51,366 nucleotides of DNA. It comes from an uncultured Acidimicrobiales bacterium (lineage in GTDB: Bacteria; Actinomycetota; Acidimicrobiia; Acidimicrobiales; SZUA-35). The DNA lies in contig CALEWY010000142.1 of NCBI GenBank assembly GCA_937925335.1, positions 1-51,366 on the forward strand. Direction: 5' to 3'. Positions 35,833 to 44,333 of the stretch are shown here, in pieces (the stretch's first letter is position 1; each line of letters starts with the position of its first letter). Both the position numbers and the translations under genes were made by a program. Under the pieces are notes generated by a model. The model saw only the letters and a program-made list of their open reading frames with translations, was not told where the DNA came from and made no database searches.

Positions 35833-36365
35833 GAGTCGAGTCGGGTCACCCGTCGATCGCTCGCGCTCGTTCCGTCGAGGCGGTACTCGAAGGTGTAGTC
35901 ATCTTCGACGCCGTCGAGCAGGTGTGCAGCCATTGGCTCCCACACCCACTGTGATCCCTTCTTCATTCGCTCGACCGCGGCGTGGCGGACGACGAACTGT
36001 GCGGCGATCACGATGCCATCCGGATCATCGATCTCGATAGACCCGCCATAGGACTGCGCTCGATGAGTCACCACCTCGAGCCGGAACCCAAAGCCCGGCG
36101 CCGTGACGACGACCCGATACATCGGTTCACTCCACTCGGTGACGACCAGACCGGTCTCTTCACGCACTTCTCTCGACAGTGCGTACACCGGGGACTCGCC
36201 CGGATCGATCACACCACCGGGCGGCGACCAATCCGTGTCGCCGTTGCGACGCTTGTTGTTGACGAGCAGCACACGGTCCTGATCATCGATCAGAACTCCG
36301 CCAGCTACCTGCCAATGCCGAAGCCCATCGGGACCCGGCTCTGGGACATGTGTGTCGGCGGCCAT
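35829..36365 (-). CDS. Nudix hydrolase
   Basis: 178 residues. The Nudix box [25 protein letters not shown] is complete with REVREE; upstream [21 protein letters not shown] forms the first strands. Substrate is unknown; coupling by a 4-base overlap to dinB would fit nucleotide-pool cleaning during repair, which is inference. It is divergent from the membrane protein at 36408. Confidence 0.9.
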   Translation of the reverse strand: MAADTHVPEPGPDGLRHWQVAGGVLIDDQDRVLLVNNKRRNGDTDWSPPGGVIDPGESPVYALSREVREETGLVVTEWSEPMYRVVVTAPGFGFRLEVVTHRAQSYGGSIEIDDPDGIVIAAQFVVRHAAVERMKKGSQWVWEPMAAHLLDGVEDDYTFEYRLDGTSASDRRVTRLDS

Positions 36366-36392
36366 GAGGCATCTTCGCAGAAATCGAGCCGG

Positions 36393-36398
36393 TACCCT
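36393..36398 (+). promoter_or_regulatory. -10 box TACCCT before the 36408 gene
   Basis: TACCCT ends 9 bases before the ATG at 36408; predicted start lies within 3 bases of the ATG. Confidence 0.4.
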
Positions 36399-36407
36399 CT
36401 TGTTGCG

Positions 36408-36788
36408 ATGGAGAGCAATGATTCAAACCCCGAGTCGGATCCATTGGATGACGGAACGATGACCGCAATCGAGCGGGCACAGGCGAACTCGCCGATGCCC
36501 TTCGAAGGCCTCACGGCGCCGGCACCCATCGACTCGTCACCGCCTGAACCAGCACGCTGGCTGGCCTTCGCTGGTGTCCTCATCGGTGGACTCCTGGGCG
36601 GTCTGATCGGCTACGGCGTTGGCGATCTCATGGGCGGCACCGACATCTGGTCGGCGGTCGGCGCATTGATCGGCGGCGTCTTCGGCGCCGTTGGTGTGGG
36701 CGTCATCGCTCAGCTGACCCTTCGAGCGATGAACGAGTGGAATGCCGTCAACCACCCCGAAGCAACCGGGCCACAAAAGAAGCGCTAG
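36408..36788 (+). CDS. Small glycine-rich membrane protein, unknown function
   Basis: 126 residues. Acidic N-terminal 45 residues (MESNDSNPESDPLDDG), then two membrane segments rich in spaced Gly (GVLIGGLLGGLIGYGVG and ALIGGVFGAVGVGVIA), like glycine-zipper helices that pack tightly, and a short basic end. Not recognised as a named family. It begins in the divergent gap with the Nudix gene and is followed 18 bases later by the phosphatase. Confidence 0.7.
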   Translation: MESNDSNPESDPLDDGTMTAIERAQANSPMPFEGLTAPAPIDSSPPEPARWLAFAGVLIGGLLGGLIGYGVGDLMGGTDIWSAVGALIGGVFGAVGVGVIAQLTLRAMNEWNAVNHPEATGPQKKR

Positions 36789-36806
36789 ACGCTCGTCAGG
36801 AACTTC

Positions 36807-37631
36807 ATGACTCCCAGCTCTGCGGGTACCAGCCCTTCACTGATCAACGACCTGCGCGTGCTCGCAACACGAATCGCGGTCGACGCTGGCGAACTCATCG
36901 AAGCGATGCGTGACGAGGTCGACTTGTCCGGCATGACGAAGTCGAGTTCGGTCGATGTCGTCACCGCCGCGGACAAGGCGTCGGAGGTGTTCATCATCGA
37001 GCACATCCTGGCGGAGCGACCCGACGATGGGATTCTCGGCGAAGAAGGCGGCGACGTGATCGGCACGAGCGGTGTGCGCTGGATCGTCGATCCGATCGAT
37101 GGAACGACGAACTACGTCTACGACATCCCTGCCTACTCGGTCTCGATCGCCGCTGAATTGGACGGCGTGATCGTCGCCGGCGCCGTCGTCGAGCCAAAGT
37201 CCAACAGTGTCTACGACGCGGGACTCAACGCCGGTGCTCGAAAGAACGGCGAACCGCTCTCATGTACGCCGAAAGCCGAGCTCGAGACGGCTCTCATCGC
37301 AACTGGATTCGGCTATACGGCCGACCGCAGAGCCGGCCAAGCCGCCGTGTTGACCACCTTGCTCCCCCAGGTGCGAGACATCCGCCGCTTCGGCTCAGCG
37401 GCACTCGATCTCTGCGCCGTCGCCGACGGACGGGTCGACGCCTACTACGAAAAGGGCTTGAACCTTTGGGATCTTGCAGCGGGCTGGCTCATCGCCGCTG
37501 AGGCTGGTGCGACGGTCGCAGATCTCCGTGGTGGCGACCCAAGCCCTGAGTTTGTTCTCGCTAGCGGACCGGATCTGTTCGGCCTGCTCCGTGATCTTCT
37601 CGACGGCGCAAAGGCCGATCAAGTCCCGTAA
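36807..37631 (+). CDS. Inositol monophosphatase-family phosphatase
   Basis: 274 residues. Metal-binding motifs GEEGG (about 78-82), DPIDGTTNY (95-103) and LNLWDLAAGWLI are all present. Family members dephosphorylate inositol-1-phosphate, histidinol phosphate or related compounds. The short DPIDGTTNY-YDIPAYSVSIA form does not settle the substrate. A PimB-like enzyme at 48821 uses phosphatidylinositol products, so inositol supply is a plausible but unproven role. Confidence 0.9.
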   Translation: MTPSSAGTSPSLINDLRVLATRIAVDAGELIEAMRDEVDLSGMTKSSSVDVVTAADKASEVFIIEHILAERPDDGILGEEGGDVIGTSGVRWIVDPIDGTTNYVYDIPAYSVSIAAELDGVIVAGAVVEPKSNSVYDAGLNAGARKNGEPLSCTPKAELETALIATGFGYTADRRAGQAAVLTTLLPQVRDIRRFGSAALDLCAVADGRVDAYYEKGLNLWDLAAGWLIAAEAGATVADLRGGDPSPEFVLASGPDLFGLLRDLLDGAKADQVP

Positions 37632-37702
37632 GGCCCAGCCCGCTGTGGGCGATCCAACTGCCATACCTGACATTGGATAGCTACCTGGGGCACCATGTCG
37701 GG

Positions 37703-38386
37703 GTGGGAACACGCATTCTGACCGTTGAAGACGATGATCGAATTCGCCAAGCCGTCAAGCTTGCCCTCGAAGACGAGGGCTGGGATGTCGACGAGGCCGA
37801 TACCGGTGAACGTGCTCTCGACCAGTTCAAAGAGAACGAAGCCGACGTCGTCTTGATCGACATCATGCTTCCCGGCATCGATGGGTTCGAAGTGTGCCGA
37901 TCGATCCGCCGCAACAGCGACGTGCCGATCATCATGGTCACCGCTCGCAACGACACCCACGATGTGGTGGCCGGGCTCGAAGCTGGCGCCGACGATTACC
38001 TCACGAAGCCGTTTGCTCCGAAAGAACTCTCTGCTCGGATCCGTGCGCTGCTGCGCCGCTCGAAAAACACCGAGACCGGCTCGATGGAACGCATCACCGT
38101 TGGTGATCTCGTCATCAGCCCAGACGAAGGACTCGTCACCAAAGAGGGTGACGAGCTTCATCTCACCAAGACCGAGTTCCGTTTGCTCGTCGAACTCGCC
38201 TCACAGCCTGGCAAAGTCTTCAGCCGAGAGGTCCTGCTCGAACGGGTGTGGGGATATGACTACTTCGGCGACGGCCGGTTGGTCGACGTCCATATCCGGC
38301 GGCTTCGCACCAAGGTCGAAAGCGACCCGGCGAGCCCTCGTTACGTCGTCACCTCCCGCGGCTTGGGATACAAGCTCCAGTCGTGA
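37703..38386 (+). CDS. MtrA-like OmpR-family response regulator
   Basis: 227 residues from GTG 37703 (VGTRILTVEDDDRIRQAVK); an upstream in-frame ATG would add ten residues without family similarity. Receiver domain with acidic pocket EDDD, phospho-acceptor Asp53 (LIDIMLPG) and Lys in YLTKPF. Winged-helix DNA-binding domain from about 130 (LTKTEFRLLVEL, VWGYDYFGDGRLVDVHIRRL). Overlaps the kinase start by 4 bases. With the kinase and lipoprotein it mirrors mtrA-mtrB-lpqB, which controls cell-wall and division genes in actinobacteria; that equivalence is inferred from order. Confidence 0.93.
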   Translation: MGTRILTVEDDDRIRQAVKLALEDEGWDVDEADTGERALDQFKENEADVVLIDIMLPGIDGFEVCRSIRRNSDVPIIMVTARNDTHDVVAGLEAGADDYLTKPFAPKELSARIRALLRRSKNTETGSMERITVGDLVISPDEGLVTKEGDELHLTKTEFRLLVELASQPGKVFSREVLLERVWGYDYFGDGRLVDVHIRRLRTKVESDPASPRYVVTSRGLGYKLQS

Positions 38387-39855
38387 GAAGTCGGCCCCGC
38401 ATGGGGCTGCTCGCACGTGTCACGGCCATCTACGCACTTGGTGCGCTGCTGCTGACCTCCGTCGCAGCGGTCTCGACGTTCGCGCTCGCTCAGCGCCAGC
38501 TTCTCGACGACTTTGAGACTCGCGCCCAAGCCCAAGCCGTTCGTAACGCGCGCGAGTTGAGCCAACAGCTGGCCGACATCATCTTGAGTGAGGACGACCT
38601 CGAGACAAACGAGGACGGGACCGAACCAGAAAACCCGTTCGTCTCGCTCCTCGAACGAACGAGAACACCAAACGGTGCCGGCGGCCTCCTGATCGACCCG
38701 GACCAGCAGGCTCGATCCTTGCGAGCGATCGAGATTCGCGACATTCCGGCTGACCTCAAAGAACTCGTCATCAACGACATCCCGGCCGCACGACGCTACG
38801 TGGATGCCGAGGGCAACCCGCAGTACGCCGTCGGCCTGCGCTTCTCCGAGCTCGATGTCGAGTACTACGAAGTCGCTCCTCTCTCCGGCGTGGCCGCCAC
38901 CCTCTCCTCACTTCGAGTGATTCTTGTTGGTGTGACGATCGGGTCGACGCTGCTCGGCGCCGTTCTCGGCTTCTACTCAGCGCGCCGAGCGCTGCAACCG
39001 CTGCGTCAAGTGTCGATGGCCGCGGAGGCGATCGCTGAAGGTGACTTCTCCGCACGGCTCGACCCAACCCTCGACCCCGGCCTCCGACAGATCACCCAAT
39101 CGTTCAACGAAATGGTCGATGCGCTGCAGGCGCGGATCGAACGAGACGAACGGTTTGCGTCCGACGTCAGCCACGAGCTGCGTTCACCGTTGATGACGCT
39201 CGCCGCATCGGTCGAGGTGCTGGAACGGCGCCGGGCCGAGCTCCCCGAACCGGCCCAACAGGCAGCCGACCTGCTCAAGAAAGATCTCAGCCGCTTCCAG
39301 CGCCTCGTCGAGGATCTACTCGAGATCTCCCGCATCGATGTCGGTGCGGTCGAACTCGATGCTGGTCCGATCGTGCTGCGCGACTTCCTCGGCTTCGTCG
39401 TCGCCCAATCAAACTCGCCGAGCGTCCCGATCAGTCACGATCGTGGACTCGACAGCCTCGTTGTCGTCGCCGACAAGCGTCGTCTTGCACAGGCGATCAC
39501 GAACCTGCTCGACAACGCAGCCAAGTACGGCGGCGGGGCAACCAGCATCTCGTTCCGAGTCGTCGGGACGCAGGCCGAACTCGTGCAGATCCTCGTCGAC
39601 GACGAAGGGCCCGGTGTTGAGCCCGCCGACCGAGATCGAATTTTCGATCGCTTCACTCGAGCTGGAAGTGATGCCGGCCGACGCGAAACAGCGAAGGGTG
39701 TTGGCCTCGGGCTCTCCCTCGTGACCGAGCATGTTCGGTTGCACGGCGGACGGATCTGGGTGACCGATCGAGAGTCCGGACAGTCCGGAGCTCGATTTAT
39801 TATCGAGCTGCCCGTTGGTGAGACCGCCACCCTCGATGAGGAGATGGCCGTATGA
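38383..39855 (+). CDS. MtrB-like sensor histidine kinase
   Basis: 490 residues. Two membrane segments (about 12-33 and 183-203) flank an extracytoplasmic domain; a HAMP linker (RRALQPLRQVSMAAEAIAEG), the HisKA box FASDVSHELRSPL with His264, and a HATPase (NLLDNAAKYGGG, DEGPGVEPADRDRIFDRF, GVGLGLSLV) follow. The start is GTG in a GTGA overlap. It overlaps the lipoprotein gene by 4 bases at its end. Confidence 0.95.
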   Translation: MRSRPRMGLLARVTAIYALGALLLTSVAAVSTFALAQRQLLDDFETRAQAQAVRNARELSQQLADIILSEDDLETNEDGTEPENPFVSLLERTRTPNGAGGLLIDPDQQARSLRAIEIRDIPADLKELVINDIPAARRYVDAEGNPQYAVGLRFSELDVEYYEVAPLSGVAATLSSLRVILVGVTIGSTLLGAVLGFYSARRALQPLRQVSMAAEAIAEGDFSARLDPTLDPGLRQITQSFNEMVDALQARIERDERFASDVSHELRSPLMTLAASVEVLERRRAELPEPAQQAADLLKKDLSRFQRLVEDLLEISRIDVGAVELDAGPIVLRDFLGFVVAQSNSPSVPISHDRGLDSLVVVADKRRLAQAITNLLDNAAKYGGGATSISFRVVGTQAELVQILVDDEGPGVEPADRDRIFDRFTRAGSDAGRRETAKGVGLGLSLVTEHVRLHGGRIWVTDRESGQSGARFIIELPVGETATLDEEMAV

Positions 39856-39911
39856 CCCCGCGATTCATGACAACGCAACTCATGACCCCGCAACTCATGT
39901 CACCGCAACTC
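39852..39911 (+). repeat. 15-bp tandem repeat of four ATG-headed units
   Basis: Units at 39852, 39867, 39882 and 39897 read ATGACCCCGCGATTC, ATGACAACGCAACTC, ATGACCCCGCAACTC and ATGTCACCGCAACTC. Each carries an in-frame ATG, so unit number sets the length of the signal-peptide N-region. Confidence 0.93.
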
Positions 39912-40598
39912 CCGCGTCCTCGGCCCTGGATGCTGTCGATCGCGGCGCTCGTGCTTGTCATCTCGTCGTGTGTGGTGCCAGCGCAAGAGACCGCTCAACC
40001 GATCTCCGTTCCCGACGATGTGTTCGTCACAACCTCCCTCGTCACAACCGTCCCTGAACCCGAGGTGATCGACGTCCCGTCGTTCTCGCTTTCGCTCTAT
40101 TGGCAGTTCCAGGATGATCAGGGAGCGACACGGCTTCTTCGGGTTCGGCGTAACATCGAGGGACCGAGCACTGCAGCCCAAGCACTCTCTGCGCTCGTCG
40201 ACGGACCCACGCCGGAAGAGCGTGCGGCGCGCGAGGATTCCGGCGCGTTCTTCCCCCGCGTGAGCGAGATCTTCTCGCCGACCGTTGGTGCACCAAACGA
40301 AAACGGGGTCGTACGAGTCACGATCTCCGACGAAGCCGGATTCAAAGAGAACGACCTCGACAAAATCCCCGTCGCTGAGGAAATCGTGTGCACGCTGACG
40401 GCCATTCCGTCGATCAACGGCGTGGTGATCGAAGACAGCACGGGTGAGATTCCACTCCCCGATCGAGAATCACAGCCGATCGTCGGTGCCGCCGCTCGTT
40501 CGAACTACAACTGCGATCAGGTTCTTGACGAGATCATCGTCGGTCAGGTCGAGCCGAGTTCTCCAGCGACGACAACGCCCACAACAACCGAAGGCTGA
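39852..40598 (+). CDS. LpqB-like lipoprotein with GerMN-like domain
   Basis: 248 residues. A signal peptide with lipobox LVISSC places the lipidated Cys near residue 40. The body (about 75-215) resembles a single GerMN-type domain (ATRLLRVRRNIEGPSTAAQALSALVDG). Full LpqB is about 580 residues with a beta-propeller part, so this is a short form. In mycobacteria LpqB modulates the MtrB sensor. Four ATGs in a 15-bp tandem repeat open the frame; the true start may be any of them, and later ones shorten the unusual N-region before the hydrophobic core. Ends in a Thr/Pro-rich tail. Confidence 0.75.
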   Translation: MTPRFMTTQLMTPQLMSPQLPRPRPWMLSIAALVLVISSCVVPAQETAQPISVPDDVFVTTSLVTTVPEPEVIDVPSFSLSLYWQFQDDQGATRLLRVRRNIEGPSTAAQALSALVDGPTPEERAAREDSGAFFPRVSEIFSPTVGAPNENGVVRVTISDEAGFKENDLDKIPVAEEIVCTLTAIPSINGVVIEDSTGEIPLPDRESQPIVGAAARSNYNCDQVLDEIIVGQVEPSSPATTTPTTTEG

Positions 40599-40620
40599 CG
40601 ACGCAGAGGGCTGAGGCCGT

Positions 40621-41634
40621 CTACGCGGTGAGAGTTGCCCCGTGGCCCGGTTTGACTCGAACCCACCACTCGTCGATGTCGAGTTCGGTTCCGGGCTCGG
40701 CAAGGGCGACGAGCGAACCGCCGAACCCTCCACCGGTGAGCCGAGCGCCGTAGACACCCGGTGTTGCGGCCACTCGTTGCTGCTGCGCGTCAACGATGGG
40801 CGTTGATACTTCGTAGTCGGTCGAGAGGCTCTGGTGGCCCTCCTCGAGGATCTCTCCTGCGAGCGTGAGATCGCCGGCTCCGAGAGCATCGATCATGGCG
40901 TCGACTCGAGCGTTTTCGCGAACGACATGGCGGCCACGTTTGATCATCACCGGGTCGGTGAGTTCGCCGATCTGGTCCATCGATGCGTCCCGAAGTGGGC
41001 CGATCAGCGCTTCGATCGCTTCACAGGTCTCTCGGCGAAGGTTGTATTCCGAGTCGGCCAACATTCGCGGCTGGCCGGAGTGAAAGACCAGCACGTCGAC
41101 GTCGTCTGGCAACGGTACCGGTTTGATCTCGAGGCTTCGGCAATCGATCCGCAACGCATGGCCGGCGACGCCGTTGAGCGACGCCAGCTGATCCATCAAC
41201 CCCGAGTTGACTCCGCTTGCGGCAAACTCGATTTCTCTCGCTGCTTTTGCCAGCTCGGTGCGATCGCCATCGCCGCCGAAGAGCAGCAACGCTGCACTCG
41301 CCAGCGCACTGCTCGATGACAAACCGGTGCCCCCGGAGGGCAGCGTGCTGTCGATGTGCCCGCTGAAGCCTCGATCGAGGCCCGCACTCGCCGCAGCCGC
41401 AGCCAGGAACCGACCCCACTCCGGATCGACCTCGTCGACCGGTCCGGCGATTGGCAGTGCAACGTCGAGCGCCGTGTCGAACTGTGAGGAGGTGAGGCGG
41501 AGGCGCGAATCGTCAGTCCACTCACCGGCGATGGTCACACCGGCATCGAGTGCGATCGGCAACACCAGACCACCCGTGTAGTCGGTGTGCTCACCGATCA
41601 GGTTCACTCGCCCAGGGGCATAGGACTGTGTCAT
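40621..41634 (-). CDS. galK: Galactokinase
   Basis: 337 residues, GHMP kinase. Galactokinase signature GRVNLIGEHTDYTGGLVLP, ATP loop LPSGGTGLSSSSALA and C-terminal GARLTGGGFGGSLVAL. Phosphorylates galactose at C1. It lacks a clear ribosome binding site at the ATG; the first codons are duplicated just upstream as a six-codon frame. It follows pfkA after 60 bases on the same strand, so the two are likely cotranscribed. Confidence 0.93.
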   Translation of the reverse strand: MTQSYAPGRVNLIGEHTDYTGGLVLPIALDAGVTIAGEWTDDSRLRLTSSQFDTALDVALPIAGPVDEVDPEWGRFLAAAAASAGLDRGFSGHIDSTLPSGGTGLSSSSALASAALLLFGGDGDRTELAKAAREIEFAASGVNSGLMDQLASLNGVAGHALRIDCRSLEIKPVPLPDDVDVLVFHSGQPRMLADSEYNLRRETCEAIEALIGPLRDASMDQIGELTDPVMIKRGRHVVRENARVDAMIDALGAGDLTLAGEILEEGHQSLSTDYEVSTPIVDAQQQRVAATPGVYGARLTGGGFGGSLVALAEPGTELDIDEWWVRVKPGHGATLTA

Positions 41635-41647
41635 TGGAAAGCCTTTG

Positions 41648-41668
41648 TTACGAGAAAGCCTGTGTCAT
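41648..41668 (-). CDS. Six-codon upstream frame duplicating the galK start
   Basis: ATG ACA CAG GCT TTC TCG TAA encodes MTQAFS. Its first nine bases equal the galK start (MTQSYA), 34 bases downstream. It sits in the pfkA-galK gap. Either a leftover duplication or a leader peptide; nothing in the sequence decides. Confidence 0.3.
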   Translation of the reverse strand: MTQAFS

Positions 41669-41694
41669 GGAGAAGACCTGTCTGAGGGTCGGCG

Positions 41695-42723
41695 CTACGG
41701 GAAGAACTGCTGAGCGGTTTCCCACAACTGGGGGTTGACGTATTTGAGCTCTTTCACCGCATCGGCGATCGGAACTCGCACGACCTCGTCCGCAACGAGT
41801 GCCACCATCTGGCCCCAGGCCTCGTCGTGAACCGCATCGATCGCGGCGACGCCGTACCAAGTGGACAGCACACGATCGAACGGGGTTGGGCTGCCACCGC
41901 GCTGCACGTGGCCGAGAATCGTCACCCTGGTTTCGAAACCGGTCCGATGCTCGATGTGGCTGGCGACGCGGTTGGCGATTCCACCGAGGCGGATGTGGCC
42001 AAAGTCGTCGAACTCATCTTCAGGGATGTCCATCGTTCCGGGCTTGGGCTTCGCACCCTCGGCGACGACGACGATCGATGCGTACCGACCGTTTTCGTGG
42101 CGGCGCGACAACGTGGCACACACATCATCGATGTCGAACGGCTCTTCGGGGATCAGCGTGAGGGTGGCACCGCCAGCGATTCCAGCCCATGTGGCGATGT
42201 GGCCAACGTGGCGACCCATCACTTCGACAACCATGACTCGGTTGTGGCTCTCGGCCGTGGTGTGCAGGCGATCGATCGCTTCGGTCGCGATGGCGACAGC
42301 CGTGTCGAAGCCGAAGGTTCTCTCGGTGATACCGATGTCGTTGTCGATCGTTTTTGGAACACCGACGATCGGGATACCAGCACGGTGGAGCTCTGCGGAG
42401 CACGACAACGTGCCCTCGCCGCCGATGGCAACGATCGCGTCGAGCTTGTTCGCCTCGATCGTGGCTTTGACCCGATCGACACCGTCGGCATCCATGTAGG
42501 GATTGATGCGGCTGGTTCCGAGCACCGTGCCGCCCCGAGGCAGCGTCCCGCGCATTGTTTGAATGTCGAGTTCGATGAACTCGTTGTCCATCACACCACG
42601 CCATCCGTCGGTAAAGCCGAGCAGCGTGTCGCCGTACTCCGCTTCGCCCTTGCGGACGATCGCACGAATCACTGCATTCAGACCGGGGCAATCGCCCCCT
42701 CCGGTGAGAACACCCACCCGCAT
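41695..42723 (-). CDS. pfkA: 6-phosphofructokinase, predicted ATP-dependent
   Basis: 342 residues. GVLTGGGDCPGLNAVIR, GGEGT at 101-105, PKTIDND at 123-129, MGRHVGHIA and LGHVQRGGSPTPFDR. By E. coli numbering Gly104 is kept (ATP type) whereas Lys124 is typical of the PPi-type group; the Gly104/Lys124 pair is known in ATP-using actinobacterial enzymes, so ATP use is predicted. A GGGGAG ribosome binding site lies upstream and TAGAGT at 42764-42769 is a candidate -10. Confidence 0.95.
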   Translation of the reverse strand: MRVGVLTGGGDCPGLNAVIRAIVRKGEAEYGDTLLGFTDGWRGVMDNEFIELDIQTMRGTLPRGGTVLGTSRINPYMDADGVDRVKATIEANKLDAIVAIGGEGTLSCSAELHRAGIPIVGVPKTIDNDIGITERTFGFDTAVAIATEAIDRLHTTAESHNRVMVVEVMGRHVGHIATWAGIAGGATLTLIPEEPFDIDDVCATLSRRHENGRYASIVVVAEGAKPKPGTMDIPEDEFDDFGHIRLGGIANRVASHIEHRTGFETRVTILGHVQRGGSPTPFDRVLSTWYGVAAIDAVHDEAWGQMVALVADEVVRVPIADAVKELKYVNPQLWETAQQFFP

Positions 42724-42763
42724 GCTTCGCTCCCCAGTTCACTCGTCGACGAATTCGGGCACC

Positions 42764-42769
42764 ACTCTA
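42764..42769 (-). promoter_or_regulatory. Candidate -10 box TAGAGT for pfkA-galK
   Basis: TAGAGT on the minus strand, 40 bases before the pfkA ATG, within the divergent 74-base gap with glpK. Unlike most promoters here it leaves a leader containing a ribosome binding site. Confidence 0.35.
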
Positions 42770-42797
42770 GAACTCTGATTCGTGCTTCAATGCGGGC

Positions 42798-44276
42798 ATG
42801 TCGACAGTGATTGCATTGGATGCCGGAACCACCGGAGTGCGGGCGCTCGCCATTGGCGAGGACAGCCAGGTGAAGGGCTGGGCTTACCGAGAGTTCACCC
42901 AGTTCTTCCCCCAGCCGGGCTGGGTTGAACACGACGCCGAGGAAATCTGGACATCGATCGAGGCTGTGATCGCCGAACTCGTCCCGACGCTCGACGAACC
43001 GGTCGCAGCAATCGGCATCACCGACCAGCGCGAAACCGTCGTCGCATGGGACCGACGGACGGGCAAACCCCGCCACAAGGCAATCGTGTGGCAAGACCGC
43101 CGGACCGCAGCCCGCTGCGACCGGCTGATCGAAGCCGGCCACCTCCCGATGTTCCGAGAGCGCACCGGGTTGGGTCTGGACCCCTATTTCTCGGGCACGA
43201 AGATGGCGTGGTTGCTCGACGAGGGTGGCGTTGAGGCCGATGAACATCTTGCGCTCGGCACCATCGATGCCTGGCTGATCTGGAAGCTCACCAACGGTGA
43301 GTCCTTCGTGACCGAACCATCGAACGCCTGCCGGACGTTGCTGTTCGATATCCACACACTCGATTGGTCGGGTGAGTTGTGTGACGCCCTCGACGTGCCG
43401 ATCACGGCGCTACCCGAGGTTCGCCCCAGCAGTGGCCGCTTCGGCGTGACCGCCGATTCGACCGCACTCGGCGCCGGCATCCCGATCAGCGGTGTGGCCG
43501 GCGACCAGCAGGCGGCCCTGTTCGGGCAAGCCTGTTTCGAGCCGGGCATGACGAAGAACACCTACGGCACAGGCAGCTTCTTGCTGATGAACGTCGGCAA
43601 CGAGGTGCCAGAACCGGTCGAAGGCTTGCTCACCACGGTCGGATGGACACTGGGCGAGGGTCAGCCTGCTACCTACGCTTACGAGGGTTCGATCTTCGTC
43701 ACCGGTGCGGCGATCCAGTGGCTGCGCGACGGGCTTGGCATCATCGACGACGCATCGGAGATCGGCCCGTTGGCCGCGAGCGTCGAATCGAGCGGCGACG
43801 TCTGTCTCGTTCCCGCGTTCGCTGGCCTTGGCAGTCCGTTCTGGGATCCCTACGCCCGCGGCACGATCATTGGCATCACCCGCGGCACAGGCCGGGCCGA
43901 GATCGCTCGGGCGACGGTTGAATCAATGGCTTACCAAGTGCGCGGTGTGGTCGATGCCATGGCCGCCGGTTCAGGGCTCGATCTTGCTGAGCTGCGTGTC
44001 GACGGCGGCGCCTCGGTGATGGATCTGCTGTTGCAGCTCCAGGCCGACCAGCTCGGTGTGCCCGTCACCCGTCCGGTCATGCAGGAGACCACGGCCTTGG
44101 GCGCGGCCTACCTTGCCGGACTCGCCGAAGGTGTGTGGAGCTCGCTCGACGACATCACCGATGCGTGGGCGGTCGACGTCACGGTCGATCCGAACCCGGA
44201 GCGAGAGGCCTCCGACGCCCTCTACAACCGCTGGCTCGAAGCCGTGGAACGCAGCCGAGGTTGGGCCAAGGAGTAG
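42798..44276 (+). CDS. glpK: Glycerol kinase
   Basis: 492 residues, FGGY kinase. VIALDAGTTGVRALAIG, IGITDQRETVVAWDRRTG, AIVWQDRRT, GVAGDQQAALFGQ, FVPAF-like LVPAFAGLGSPFWDP, and LRVDGGASVMDLLLQLQAD are the family blocks. The usual NQRE is DQRE here. It makes glycerol-3-phosphate. It is divergent from pfkA and is followed after 57 bases by the TetR gene, which has its own promoter. Confidence 0.93.
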   Translation: MSTVIALDAGTTGVRALAIGEDSQVKGWAYREFTQFFPQPGWVEHDAEEIWTSIEAVIAELVPTLDEPVAAIGITDQRETVVAWDRRTGKPRHKAIVWQDRRTAARCDRLIEAGHLPMFRERTGLGLDPYFSGTKMAWLLDEGGVEADEHLALGTIDAWLIWKLTNGESFVTEPSNACRTLLFDIHTLDWSGELCDALDVPITALPEVRPSSGRFGVTADSTALGAGIPISGVAGDQQAALFGQACFEPGMTKNTYGTGSFLLMNVGNEVPEPVEGLLTTVGWTLGEGQPATYAYEGSIFVTGAAIQWLRDGLGIIDDASEIGPLAASVESSGDVCLVPAFAGLGSPFWDPYARGTIIGITRGTGRAEIARATVESMAYQVRGVVDAMAAGSGLDLAELRVDGGASVMDLLLQLQADQLGVPVTRPVMQETTALGAAYLAGLAEGVWSSLDDITDAWAVDVTVDPNPEREASDALYNRWLEAVERSRGWAKE

Positions 44277-44293
44277 CACCGACGGCACAGGTT

Positions 44294-44311
44294 CTTGACC
44301 GGGCGGTCAAG
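44294..44311. promoter_or_regulatory. Palindromic operator at the TetR gene promoter
   Basis: CTTGACCGGGCGGTCAAG has perfect 8-base arms around GG. It covers the -35 TTGACC of the TetR gene. A one-mismatch palindrome of the same sequence lies at 26841-26858. Autoregulation is the usual arrangement for TetR proteins. Confidence 0.75.
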
Positions 44312-44324
44312 AAATCCGTACCCT
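44295..44324 (+). promoter_or_regulatory. TetR gene promoter
   Basis: TTGACC (44295-44300) and TACCCT (44319-44324) with 18-base spacing; the -10 ends 9 bases before the ATG at 44334. The -35 is inside the operator. Confidence 0.6.
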
Positions 44325-44333
44325 GGCAGCTTC

